Shown piece by piece: positions 1-7,508 of a DNA stretch of 64,000 nt. Origin of the DNA: JACCTU01 sp963700495 (lineage in GTDB: Bacteria > Actinomycetota > Thermoleophilia > Gaiellales > Gaiellaceae); contig CAVOXT010000001.1 of the NCBI GenBank assembly GCA_963700495.1, positions 992,001 through 1,056,000 of the forward strand, in the 5' to 3' direction. A program made the position numbers and the translations under genes. Position 1 is the stretch's first letter. Each line of letters starts with the position of its first letter. The notes beneath the pieces were generated by a model. That model was not told the origin of the DNA. It worked only from the letters and a program-made list of their open reading frames with translations, and made no database searches.

Positions 1-418
1 AAACGGCACTGGCGCGCTGGCGGAGCTCGCGCGGCGCAAGTGCGGCCATCAATGCCGACTGGCTCGGGTTCAACCCGCCGTTGCCGACCCCGGCCAGCGC
101 TGCGGCGGCGAAGGCCGCCGTCGGCGTCGTCGCGAACGCGAGGCTGCCGTAGCCGCAGGCCAGAGCAAGGCCGGCGCCGACCGCTGTGGTGCGGGCGCCG
201 ACCCGATCGACAGCGGCCCCAGCGACCGGGGCAACGAAGACGGCGACGCCGCTGACGAGCCCGACGACGAGTCCGGAGACGCCGAGGCTGAAACCGCGCG
301 CCTCGTGCAGGTAGATGATCTCGAACGGAAAGACGGCGCCGTAGCCGAGCATGTTGAGGAAGACTCCGGCCTCGACGACCCACAGCTGGCGCGACAGACC
401 GAAGCTCAGCCGACGCAT
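1..418 (-). CDS. MFS transporter, N-terminal part (runs off the left edge)
   Basis: Reading leftward from an ATG at 418 there is an open frame of 139 codons that continues past the window edge. It has hydrophobic helices (VFLNMLGYGAVFPF; LVVGLVSGVAVFVAPVAG) followed by DRVGAR, which matches the helix 2-3 loop of major facilitator permeases (GxxxDRxGRR-like). Roughly the first four to five membrane segments are present. The gene starts 13 bases after the stop of the EamA gene on the same strand, so the two are probably one transcript for efflux of small molecules. The substrate cannot be told. The frame is clean across the visible part. Confidence 0.8.
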   Translation of the reverse strand, partial: MRRLSFGLSRQLWVVEAGVFLNMLGYGAVFPFEIIYLHEARGFSLGVSGLVVGLVSGVAVFVAPVAGAAVDRVGARTTAVGAGLALACGYGSLAFATTPTAAFAAAALAGVGNGGLNPSQSALMAALAPRELRQRASAV

Positions 419-431
419 GGGCAGCCCGCCC

Positions 432-1319
432 CTAGGGACGCCGGGCCAGATAGACGCCGACGAGACAGAGCGCACCACCGGCGGCCGCGAGCCACGGCGG
501 CGTCTCACCGAGGAGCGCCCAGCCGAGCAGAATCGCGACCACCGGAATCAGGTAGGCGAGTGAGGCCAGGCGGCCGGCGCTCATTCGGCGCAGGGCGTAC
601 GCCCAGGTCGCGAAACCGAGCGCTGTTGGAGCGACACCGAGATAGACGATCCAGCCGATCGCGGTGGCGCCTGCGTCGTCGAGTTCGCCCGCGAGCGTCG
701 GCGCGAACGGCAGGCAGACGACTGTGGCGGCGACGCAGCCGAGCCACGTCACCTGCAAAGGCGACACGCGGGCCAGCACCGGCTTCTGGATGACCACGGC
801 CGTCGCATAGGCGAACGCGGCGACGATCAGAAGCGCAATGCCGAGACCGGCACGGGAACCCGACCGTGAGTCGGCGAGGCCGATCAAGACGCACCCCGAG
901 AACGCGACGGCGCAACCGGCGAAGAGCCAGCGCGGGAAGCCTTCCTTGAGGAAGATTCCTGCCAGGATCGCAATCAGGATCGGGCCGGCGTTGATCAGCA
1001 TCGCGGCCGTCCCGGCGTCGACGCGACGTTCGGCTGCGTTCAGCGCGACGCTGTAGGCGCCGAGGAACAAGACGCCGAAGGCGGCGATCCCCAGCAGATC
1101 GCGCCGCTCGGGCAGCGGCTCGCGCCAGATGGAGGCCGCGATGCCGAGCACGACCACGCTGACGAGCAGCCGGCCGAGCGCCAGCGAACCGGGGGACAGT
1201 GTCTGCCCGGCGTCGCGGATGGCGACGAAGGCCGAGCCCCACAGCGTCACCGTCACCAACCCGGCTGCGAGCGCCGCGACATCGGTACGCGCGGCGGCCG
1301 GAATCGACAGGGCGGCCAT
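432..1319 (-). CDS. EamA/DMT-family transporter
   Basis: A 295-residue protein with about ten membrane segments in two EamA repeats, the usual size for drug/metabolite exporters of the RhaT/YdcZ type. The first repeat has the typical GLVTVTLWGSAFVAIRD start and the second begins near LGIALLIVAAFAYATAVV. An upstream in-frame extension exists, but the ATG at 1319 fits the family start and sits at the edge of the AT-rich divergent promoter. The next gene on this strand is an MFS permease, and the divergent gene is a MocR-like regulator, so this is probably an exporter operon controlled by that regulator. The substrate is unknown. Confidence 0.88.
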   Translation of the reverse strand: MAALSIPAAARTDVAALAAGLVTVTLWGSAFVAIRDAGQTLSPGSLALGRLLVSVVVLGIAASIWREPLPERRDLLGIAAFGVLFLGAYSVALNAAERRVDAGTAAMLINAGPILIAILAGIFLKEGFPRWLFAGCAVAFSGCVLIGLADSRSGSRAGLGIALLIVAAFAYATAVVIQKPVLARVSPLQVTWLGCVAATVVCLPFAPTLAGELDDAGATAIGWIVYLGVAPTALGFATWAYALRRMSAGRLASLAYLIPVVAILLGWALLGETPPWLAAAGGALCLVGVYLARRP

Positions 1320-1360
1320 TATTGTAGTAATACAAAATGTGTTAACATACACATACAATA
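1320..1360. promoter_or_regulatory. Divergent promoter/operator between the EamA gene and the MocR-like regulator
   Basis: These 40 bases are strikingly AT-rich in a GC-rich neighbourhood. They are bounded by a 7-bp inverted repeat, TATTGTA (1320-1326) and TACAATA (1354-1360), with a palindromic GTTAAC in the middle (1341-1346). Both start codons (1319 on minus, 1360 on plus) abut the ends, so the -10 elements must lie inside and both transcripts are short-leadered or leaderless. An operator for the adjacent GntR/MocR protein is the obvious inference. Confidence 0.6.
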
Positions 1361-2664
1361 TGGCAACGCAGGGGCGCGCACAACTCATTGCTCTCGAGTT
1401 CGAACGGCGCATCCGGGCCGGGGATCTAGGCGCCGGCGAGCGGCTACCGGCCGTTCGTGCGTTGGCCGTCGAGCTTGGAGTCGACCCCGGCACCGCGGCC
1501 GCCGCCTACCGCTTGCTCCGCGAACGGGGCTTTGTCATCAGCGACGGCCGTCGCGGAACGCGCGTCGCAGCACAGCTCGAGTCGCGTCCGTCGCGGGTCA
1601 ACCAGCTGCCGCCGGGCGTCCGCGACCTGGCGTCCGGCGTCGTCGACCCGGTACTCGTTCCCGAAGTCAGCCGGGCGCTCGAGCGCGTCGCCGCGCGTCG
1701 CCCCGACGTGACCCGTTACGAGGAGAACGCCAAGTTGGACGCCCTCGTCGCGCAGGCCCAGGCCGACTTTGGCCGCGCCGGCGTCGACGCGACGGCGCTG
1801 AGCTTCGTCGGCGGCACCCTCGACGGACTCGAACGTGTCCTGCAGGCGCACCTCCGGCCCGGCGACCGGGTCGGGGTCGAGGATCCCGCGTTCCCGCGGC
1901 TCCTCGACCTGCTGCAGGCATTGAACCTTCGGGCGGTACCGATCGCGATCGACGACGAGGGCCTCGATCCTGATCAGCTCGACCGTGCTTTGACGCGCGG
2001 CCTCGACGCGCTGGTCGTCACGCCCCACGGTCAGAACCCCTTCGGCGCGTCGCTGAGCGAGGAGCGCGCTTCGACTCTGCGCCGCCTCATGGGAACGCAC
2101 GAAGTACTACTGGTCGAGGACGCGCACGGCTGGGAGGTCGAACACCGCCCTTCGACGCTGACCGGCGGACAACGACGCTGGGCGGTGATCCGGTCCATGT
2201 CGCGGCTGCTTGGCTCGGACGTCCGCGTGGCATTCGTCGCCGGCGATCAACAGACGGTCGCCCGCGTCGAGGCGCGCCAAGCTGTGACGACGAGCTGGGT
2301 CAGCCGGCTGCTGCAGGAGGTCGTCGCTGAGATGCTCGCCAGCGCGGACGTCCGCCGCCAGCTGCGCCGGGCATCGGCCGAGACGAACAAGCGACGCCTT
2401 GCGCTCCTGACCGCGCTCGAACGTCGCGGTGTTCGAGCGCACGGCCGCTCCGGGCTGCACGCCTGGATCCCAGTGCGCGAGGAGGTGTTCGCTGTCCGCT
2501 ACCTCCTCGACACCGGCTACGCCGTGCTGGCTGGAGAGCGGTTCCGCCTGCGGACACCGCCGGCGGTGCGGGTGACGACGGCGCAGCTGCTGCCGGCGGA
2601 GGTGGAGCCGCTGGCCGACGCGCTTGTCGAGGCCGCAACCAGCCAGTCGCTGATCAGCTACTAG
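1360..2664 (+). CDS. MocR-like GntR-family regulator with an aminotransferase-fold domain
   Basis: This 434-residue protein has an N-terminal GntR winged helix (residues 1-70, GDLGAGERLPAVRALAVELG) and a fold-type I aminotransferase domain from about residue 85. MocR proteins usually bind pyridoxal phosphate there. The expected TPxxQNPTG-type strip is present (TPHGQNPFG, about 221-229), but the Schiff-base motif SxSK reads SMSR at 279-282, and the usual EDDY reads EDAH. The PLP lysine therefore appears to be lost, and the domain may sense a different ligand or none. The ATG at 1360 is chosen over an upstream extension because the GntR domain begins there. It is divergent from an EamA/MFS exporter pair and probably controls it. 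Confidence 0.85.
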   Translation: MATQGRAQLIALEFERRIRAGDLGAGERLPAVRALAVELGVDPGTAAAAYRLLRERGFVISDGRRGTRVAAQLESRPSRVNQLPPGVRDLASGVVDPVLVPEVSRALERVAARRPDVTRYEENAKLDALVAQAQADFGRAGVDATALSFVGGTLDGLERVLQAHLRPGDRVGVEDPAFPRLLDLLQALNLRAVPIAIDDEGLDPDQLDRALTRGLDALVVTPHGQNPFGASLSEERASTLRRLMGTHEVLLVEDAHGWEVEHRPSTLTGGQRRWAVIRSMSRLLGSDVRVAFVAGDQQTVARVEARQAVTTSWVSRLLQEVVAEMLASADVRRQLRRASAETNKRRLALLTALERRGVRAHGRSGLHAWIPVREEVFAVRYLLDTGYAVLAGERFRLRTPPAVRVTTAQLLPAEVEPLADALVEAATSQSLISY

Positions 2665-2686
2665 ACCCGACCGTCGCGAGGCGCCG

Positions 2687-3340
2687 TCAGTCGTACAGCG
2701 AGCGCCCGGCGCCGGGCGCAGCGTTCGGCGGGTAGGGCTCGAGGTCGTTCATATAGCGCGGCCGGGTTTGCACCCGGTCGAGCCAGGCGCCGAGGTGTTC
2801 GTAGGGCCGCATGTCGATGCCGGCCTCGCCGGCGACGTGGACGTAGCCGTAGATGCCGATGTCGGCGATCGAGTAATCCGCGCCGACGAAGAACTCGCGG
2901 CCGGCGAGGTGGTCGTCGAGCAATCGGAGAACCTGCTCGCCGCGTTCCTTGCGCCGACGAGCCTCGTCGTCCGTCGGCTTCAGGCGACCGACGAGCAGGC
3001 GGAAGCGGAGGCCGCCCATCGTCGGAATGACGTCGGTCTGCTCGTAGATCAGCCAGCGGACGACCTGCGCGCGGTCGAACGCGTCGTCGGGCAGGAGCGG
3101 AGTCGAGTCGGCGAGGTAGAGGAGGATCGCGTTCGACTCGGGCAGAAACCGGCCGTCTTCGGTCTCGAGCAGGGGTGTCGTCCGCATCGGGTTCTTCGCC
3201 GCGTAGTCGTCGGTGAGCGTGTCGCCGGCGAAGATGTCGATCGCGACACGCTCGTACGAGCGCTCCATTTGCGCCAGCAGCAGGCGCACCTTGTAACAGT
3301 TGGCCGAGGCGACGTAGTCGTACAGCCGCAGCTGGCTCAT
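2687..3340 (-). CDS. Glutathione S-transferase family protein
   Basis: A 217-residue cytosolic GST-like protein: thioredoxin-fold N-terminal domain (MSQLRLYDYVASANCYKVR; cis-Pro region NPMRTTPLLE; PESNAILLYLA) and an all-helical C-terminal domain with the N-capping motif DYSIADIGIYGYVH. The active-site position shows SANCYK, so either Ser or Cys chemistry is possible. The start at 3340 is supported by a GAGGAGA ribosome site eight bases upstream; longer upstream frames are the opposite strand of the response regulator. Actinobacteria mostly use mycothiol rather than glutathione, so the thiol cofactor is uncertain. Confidence 0.85.
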   Translation of the reverse strand: MSQLRLYDYVASANCYKVRLLLAQMERSYERVAIDIFAGDTLTDDYAAKNPMRTTPLLETEDGRFLPESNAILLYLADSTPLLPDDAFDRAQVVRWLIYEQTDVIPTMGGLRFRLLVGRLKPTDDEARRRKERGEQVLRLLDDHLAGREFFVGADYSIADIGIYGYVHVAGEAGIDMRPYEHLGAWLDRVQTRPRYMNDLEPYPPNAAPGAGRSLYD

Positions 3341-3470
3341 GCATCTCCTCTCGTCGTCATCGATCGTCTGAGTGGGCGCCGTACGCAGCGGACGGCTGTC
3401 GATGAGTCGGCGCAGAATTGCACGAAAGGACATCTCGACCGGTTCGTCGGCCGGTGTTAGCTTCGCCGGC

Positions 3471-4169
3471 ATGCCAGCGGCCCTTCTTCTTGCGGAACCG
3501 GAGCAGGCCACGCGCGGCTTCCTCGAGCGCCAGCTCGTGCAGGACGGCTTCGAGGTGGTGGGCGCGGGCGCGTGCGGCGAGGCGCTCGAGCTCGCCGAAC
3601 GTGCACGGCCGGATCTCGTCCTCGTCGGCACCCCTCTCCCCGATGCCACAGGCCTCGAGCTCTGCCGGCGCCTGCGCGAGGGCGAGCCCGGCCGCAGCTG
3701 GAACCGAGACGTGCCGCTGATCCTGCTCGGCCAGCCGGACGCGGACGCCGTCGACCGCGTCCGCGCGTTCGACCGAGGCTGCGACGACTACCTGCCGAAG
3801 CCGTTCGTCTACGACGAGCTGCTCGCGCGCATCCGTGCTGTGCTTCGCCGCGCCTGGCGGGCGCAGCGGGACGAGCTCGAGGCGGGTGACGTGCGGGTCG
3901 ACAAGGCGACCCGGCGGGTGACCGTGCAGGGCCGCCCGGTCGTGCTCTCGGGGAAGGAGTTCGAGCTGCTCGCGAAGCTGGCCGAAGAGCCGTTGCGGGT
4001 GTACACGAAGGACGAGCTGTTGCGCGACGTCTGGGGCTACCGCTCGTCGGGGCGCACGCGCACGCTCGACTCGCACGCATCGCGCCTGCGGCGGCGGCTC
4101 GGCGACGCCGGCGGCGGGCCGTACGTGCTCAACGTCTGGGGCGTCGGCTACCGCTTGCTGCGCGAGTAG
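3471..4169 (+). CDS. Atypical OmpR/PhoB-family response regulator lacking the phospho-acceptor Asp
   Basis: A 232-residue protein with an N-terminal receiver-like domain (1-120) and a C-terminal OmpR-type winged helix (about 130-232, ending in the typical GVGYRLL). In the receiver the canonical D-x-x-L-P site reads LVGTPLPD: the acceptor position is Gly53. The conserved switch Thr is Gly87 (LILLGQPD), and the acidic pair near the N-terminus is AEPE. Only Lys110 (LPKPF) remains. Phosphorylation is therefore unlikely, and no histidine kinase is adjacent. Such atypical regulators usually act by dimerisation or small-ligand binding. The start at 3471 is chosen because the receiver fold begins there. 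Confidence 0.85.
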   Translation: MPAALLLAEPEQATRGFLERQLVQDGFEVVGAGACGEALELAERARPDLVLVGTPLPDATGLELCRRLREGEPGRSWNRDVPLILLGQPDADAVDRVRAFDRGCDDYLPKPFVYDELLARIRAVLRRAWRAQRDELEAGDVRVDKATRRVTVQGRPVVLSGKEFELLAKLAEEPLRVYTKDELLRDVWGYRSSGRTRTLDSHASRLRRRLGDAGGGPYVLNVWGVGYRLLRE

Positions 4170-4173
4170 AAGC

Positions 4174-4743
4174 TCAGCCGCCAAGGGTCAGCGATGCGCC
4201 CTCGAGCTGCAGCAGTTGCTCCTTGCGGTCGAGTCCGCCGCCGTAGCCGACGAGGCTCCCGTTCGCGCCCACGACCCGGTGGCAGGGAAGGACGATCGGG
4301 ATCGGGTTGCGGTTCATGAACGTCCCCACCGCCCGGGCGGCCGTCGGCTTGCCGGCGCGGGCCGCGAGCGCGCCGTAGGTCGTCACCTGCCCGTAGGGCA
4401 CGCGGCTCAGCTCCTCCATCACCCGGAGGCGAAACGACTCGAACCGCACGTCGAGGGGCAGCTCGAACCTCTCGCGCTTGCCTTCGAAGTACTCGTCGAG
4501 CTCGCGCTTCTGCTCGTCCAGCGCCTTAGGGGCACGGAGCACCTTCGAGCCGAACTCCCGCGCGAGCGGCTCGAGGTCGCGGTCGGGCTCCGGGTCGAAC
4601 TCGATCCGGCAGAGGCCCCGCTCCGTCACGGCGACGAGCAGCGCGCCGATCGGCGAGTCGACGAGGTCGAACGCGACGTCGAGCGAACCATCGGCGACGG
4701 CCTGCTCGCGGAAGCGGCGGTCGAGATCGGTCGAGACCTTCAT
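4174..4743 (-). CDS. ogt: Methylated-DNA--protein-cysteine methyltransferase
   Basis: A 189-residue suicide repair enzyme that removes alkyl groups from O6-alkylguanine by transfer to its own cysteine. The DNA-binding helix-turn-helix (VPYGQVTTYGALAARAG), the Asn hinge (FMNRNPIPIVLPCHRVVG, acceptor Cys154) and the glycine-rich end (SLVGYGGGLDRKEQLL) are all present. Length and domain order match Ogt rather than the larger Ada. Its ATG (4743-4741) overlaps the TGA of an ECF-like sigma factor gene (ATGA), so the two are translationally coupled. This suggests a transcriptional module linked to alkylation damage. Confidence 0.94.
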   Translation of the reverse strand: MKVSTDLDRRFREQAVADGSLDVAFDLVDSPIGALLVAVTERGLCRIEFDPEPDRDLEPLAREFGSKVLRAPKALDEQKRELDEYFEGKRERFELPLDVRFESFRLRVMEELSRVPYGQVTTYGALAARAGKPTAARAVGTFMNRNPIPIVLPCHRVVGANGSLVGYGGGLDRKEQLLQLEGASLTLGG

Positions 4744-5207
4744 AGCGATACACCCTTTCGTCGGAGCCTGCGCACGCCCGAGGACGCCGCCTGCCTGGCC
4801 GCCTCCTCGCTCGAACCGAGCGCGAAGGCGATGTCGGCGTACTCGAGGTCGTAGCCGTAGCGGAGCACGACCGCGGCGCGCTCTTTCGGCGGGAGCCCGT
4901 CGGCCAGGTGCTCGAGCTCGGCATAGGCGGGCCGGCTCTCCTCGAAGACGGGCTCGCCGTCGAGCATGGCCGGACGCCTGCGCCGGTACTCGTCGACGGT
5001 GACCCGTGCCGCGATCGTGAACACCCACGCACGCAGGTTCGAGGCGTGCGTAAGAGATTCGTAGCTCCGGAGCGCCCGGAGGAACGTCTCCTGGAACGCG
5101 TCCTCCGCGCGGTCGCGGCCGAGCCTTCGAACGAGGAAGCCGAAGACGCCGTCGCGGTGCTCGACGTAGAAGTGCTCGAACGGCGGGACCACCACTGCCT
5201 CCATCAT
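4740..5207 (-). CDS. RNA polymerase sigma-70 family (ECF-like) sigma factor
   Basis: A 155-residue two-domain sigma factor. Region 2 spans about residues 10-80 (FYVEHRDGVFGFLVRRLG, DAFQETFLRAL, LRAWVFTIAARVTVDEYRR) and region 4 about 95-150 (LPPKERAAVVLRYGYDLEYADIAFAL). It has no obvious anti-sigma partner nearby. The gene overlaps ogt by four bases, and it is divergent from the PfkB gene with only 42 bases between starts. A second in-frame ATG lies at 5204; no strong ribosome site separates the two. The role is inferred to be stress or damage-responsive transcription because of the coupling to ogt. Confidence 0.88.
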   Translation of the reverse strand: MMEAVVVPPFEHFYVEHRDGVFGFLVRRLGRDRAEDAFQETFLRALRSYESLTHASNLRAWVFTIAARVTVDEYRRRRPAMLDGEPVFEESRPAYAELEHLADGLPPKERAAVVLRYGYDLEYADIAFALGSSEEAARQAASSGVRRLRRKGVSL

Positions 5208-5249
5208 GGTCTTGAACGTCCGGCGGCGGGCATTTGTGAGACTCCGGCC

Positions 5250-6080
5250 GTGAACGTCGCCGTCATCGGCCACGTCGAGTGGATCCAGTTCGCGCGGGTG
5301 GAGCACGTTCCGGCGCCCGGCGAGATCGTGACGGCAATCGAGACGTGGGAAGAGGCTGCCGGAGGCGGTGCCGTGGCGGCCGTCCAGCTCGCGAAGCTGA
5401 ACGGAAGCTGCACCTTCTACACCCTGCTCGGCGACGACGAGCTCGGCCGCCGGGCGCACGAGCAGCTCTCGAAGCAGGGCGTCCAGCTCGAGGCCGAGTT
5501 CGTCTCGCGCCCGACCCGTCGCGGCTTCACCTTCGTGGACGACGAGGGCGAGCGCACGATCACGGTCATGGGCGAGAAGCTGCACCCCGGCACGAGCAAC
5601 CACATGCCCTGGCTCGAGCTCGCGCGGTGCGACGGCGTCTACTTCACGGCCGGCGACGTCGGGGCGCTCGAGGCCGCGCGCCGCGCACGCGTGCTCGTTG
5701 CGACCGCGAGGGAGCTCTCGACGCTGCGTCGCGCCGGCGTCGAGCTCGACGCGCTCGTCGGGAGCGGGGAGGACATGAGCGAGCAGTTCCAGCCGGGTGA
5801 CCTCGATCCGCAGCCGACGCTCGTCGTCTCGACCGCCGGCGCGCTCGGCGGGTGGACACAGCCGGGCGGCCCCTTCCGCGCCGCGCCGCTGCCCGGGCCG
5901 ATCTCGGACGCCTACGGGGCCGGAGACTCGTTCGCGGCCGGGCTCACCTTCGCGCTGGCCGAGGGGCTCGAGCGCGAGGATGCCCTGGACTTGGCCTCTC
6001 GCTGCGGGGCGTCGGTCATGACCGGCCGAGGGCCGTACGAGCAGCAGCTCGATGCCGAAGCCCTCGACCTCGACGGCTGA
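5250..6080 (+). CDS. PfkB-family carbohydrate kinase
   Basis: A 276-residue ribokinase-fold enzyme that phosphorylates a sugar or nucleoside using ATP. The N-terminal GHVEWIQF, the substrate-site glycine pair (AAGGGAVAAVQLAKLNG) and the C-terminal anion-hole signature DAYGAGDSFAAG, with the catalytic Asp, are visible. The start is a GTG at 5250: the ribokinase first strand VNVAVIGHVE begins there and upstream sequence belongs to the divergent sigma gene. The substrate is not predictable, as PfkB members range over ribose, fructose, adenosine and others. No sugar transport or regulatory gene lies beside it. Confidence 0.86.
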   Translation: MNVAVIGHVEWIQFARVEHVPAPGEIVTAIETWEEAAGGGAVAAVQLAKLNGSCTFYTLLGDDELGRRAHEQLSKQGVQLEAEFVSRPTRRGFTFVDDEGERTITVMGEKLHPGTSNHMPWLELARCDGVYFTAGDVGALEAARRARVLVATARELSTLRRAGVELDALVGSGEDMSEQFQPGDLDPQPTLVVSTAGALGGWTQPGGPFRAAPLPGPISDAYGAGDSFAAGLTFALAEGLEREDALDLASRCGASVMTGRGPYEQQLDAEALDLDG

Positions 6081-6132
6081 CACTCTGTTGGTCCGATCGG
6101 GACGAGGAGGTCGCACCCGGCGGTGTGATGGA

Positions 6133-6970
6133 ATGCGTGTCGTGGCAGGTCTCCGGCGGGCGTTGTCGCTGTGGCTCCTCGTTGCGGCGAGTACGGGGTT
6201 CCTCCTCGCGGGCTGCGGCGGTGGAGACGGAAGCGCGCTGACGGGGTTGACGGTGACGCGGCCGACGGTGACTACGCCCACGGTGACCGCACCCACGGTC
6301 ACTGCGCCCACCGTGACGCGGACGTTTCCGACCGTGACGGATGTCGTTCCAACCGAGACGGTCGAAACCGAGCCGACCGAAACGACTCCGACCGAGACCG
6401 AGCCCGCGCCGACGGTGACCGAGACCGAGACGACGACTGCGACCGAAACCGAGACGCAGCCCCTTCCGGAGCCGACGACGGCCGAGACCGAGACCGCTGT
6501 CGCCGTAGCGCCCACGACGTCGGAGACGGACTCCTCAACCGACTCGTGGATCTGGGTTCTGCTCGGAGCCGTGCTGATCGCCGTGGTCGTACCTGGCGGT
6601 CGTCCTGTTCCGCAGGCGCGGGTCAGCGGCTGCGTTCTCGGCGAGCACGGCAGATCTCGCGCGCCGGTGTCTCGCAGCTCTGGACGACGTGCGCGCCCAA
6701 GGCTCGGTCGTAACCGGGCACATCCAGGGCCTCGCGGCGGAGGCGCGCTCGCTCGAGGCCGCGGCACCCGACGAGACGGAGCGCGCGAAGCTGACGCGAC
6801 TCAGGACGGGGCTTGACGGGCTCGTTCAGGCGCTCGAGACCGATCGGACGCTGCGCCTGACCTCACCGCCGCCGAACGAGGACCAGCTCGGCTACTCGGC
6901 TCTGGTCATCAGCCAGCACGTCGAAGAGGTCGACGCGATCCTGCACACCCCGGCGGCGCCCCCGACCTAG
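6133..6970 (+). CDS. Thr-rich lipoprotein with a second membrane anchor (frame broken near 6589)
   Basis: The N-terminus is a lipoprotein signal with lipobox LAGC (Cys28). It is followed by a long Thr/Pro/Glu linker made of PTVTA and TETE type repeats, then a membrane helix (SWIWVLLGAVLIAVV). At about 6589 the frame shifts by one base. In the next frame the helix continues sensibly (YLAVVLFRRRGS), and an approximately 120-residue helical domain runs on to a stop at 6970 (LAALDDVRAQGSVVTGHIQG). Both halves match well in register, so an extra base in the assembly is likelier than true decay. It lies immediately upstream of the mraZ operator. I do not recognise the family; a cell-envelope role is likely. 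Confidence 0.6.
6241..6455 (+). repeat. Low-complexity Thr-linker coding repeat
   Basis: Imperfect tandem units of about 15 bases (cACGGTGACcgcacc and variants) encode PTVTA/PTVTT. They grade into GAGACCGAG-type units encoding TETE. The block forms the extracytoplasmic linker of the lipoprotein and is prone to slippage and length variation. Confidence 0.7.
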
Positions 6971-7015
6971 CAGGGCACGTAAACGCCCCACGGTCACCCT
7001 TCGAAGGGTTGCCAA

Positions 7016-7051
7016 GTGGGGGAGTGTGGTTTAGAGTGGGGCGAAGTGGAG
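7016..7051 (+). promoter_or_regulatory. MraZ operator: four GTGG boxes at exact 10-bp spacing
   Basis: GTGG occurs at 7016 (GTGGG), 7026 (GTGGT), 7036 (GTGGG) and 7046 (GTGGA), exactly one helical turn apart and 23 bases upstream of the mraZ start. MraZ is known to bind direct repeats of about 10 bp with a TGGG core upstream of its own gene, so this is the autoregulatory site for the whole division cluster. Confidence 0.85.
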
Positions 7052-7073
7052 ATCAACCACTAGGCCCCAGCTC

Positions 7074-7508
7074 ATGCTCCTCGGCGAGTACGAACACACC
7101 CTCGATGACAAGAACCGACTCACGCTTCCGGCCAAGTTCCGCGAATCCTTCGTGGACGGGGGCGTCGTCACCCGTGGGCTCGACGGGTGCCTCTACCTCT
7201 ACGCAAGCGGCGACTGGGCCAGTCTCGTGGACAGCCGCCTCGCCGAGCTCGACCCGCTCGGGCAGGAGGGCCGCCTGATGCAGCGCTACTTCTTCTCGGG
7301 CGCGGCCGAGGCGGAACCCGACAAGCAGGGCCGAATCATGCTCCCCGGCGCGCTGATCGAGCACGCGGGCCTGGGGCGCGAGGTCGTCGTCGCCGGTGTC
7401 TACGACCACCTCGAGATCTGGAACCGCGCCACCTGGCGCGAGCACCTGAAGGAAGTGGAAGGGAGTGCGCAGCATGTTGCCGAGCGTCTTGCAGCCAAAC
7501 GAGACTGA
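7074..7508 (+). CDS. mraZ: Transcriptional regulator MraZ
   Basis: The protein has 144 residues with the two AbrB-like half-domains typical of MraZ: each carries a DxxxR strand (DDKNRLTLPAKFR near residue 11 and DKQGRIMLPG near 83). MraZ forms a ring-shaped oligomer that binds repeated TGGG boxes and controls the dcw cluster, of which it is the first gene. The four-box operator lies just upstream. Its 3' end overlaps rsmH by 35 bases, the usual arrangement. The start at 7074 gives the standard MLLGEYEHTLDDKNR N-terminus. Confidence 0.97.
   Translation: MLLGEYEHTLDDKNRLTLPAKFRESFVDGGVVTRGLDGCLYLYASGDWASLVDSRLAELDPLGQEGRLMQRYFFSGAAEAEPDKQGRIMLPGALIEHAGLGREVVVAGVYDHLEIWNRATWREHLKEVEGSAQHVAERLAAKRD

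Noticed and set aside
4740..6767. Reading the sigma factor as a 675-residue protein
   Set aside because: The upstream 520 residues are the reverse strand of the PfkB and lipoprotein genes. Sigma region 2 starts just after the ATG at 5207.
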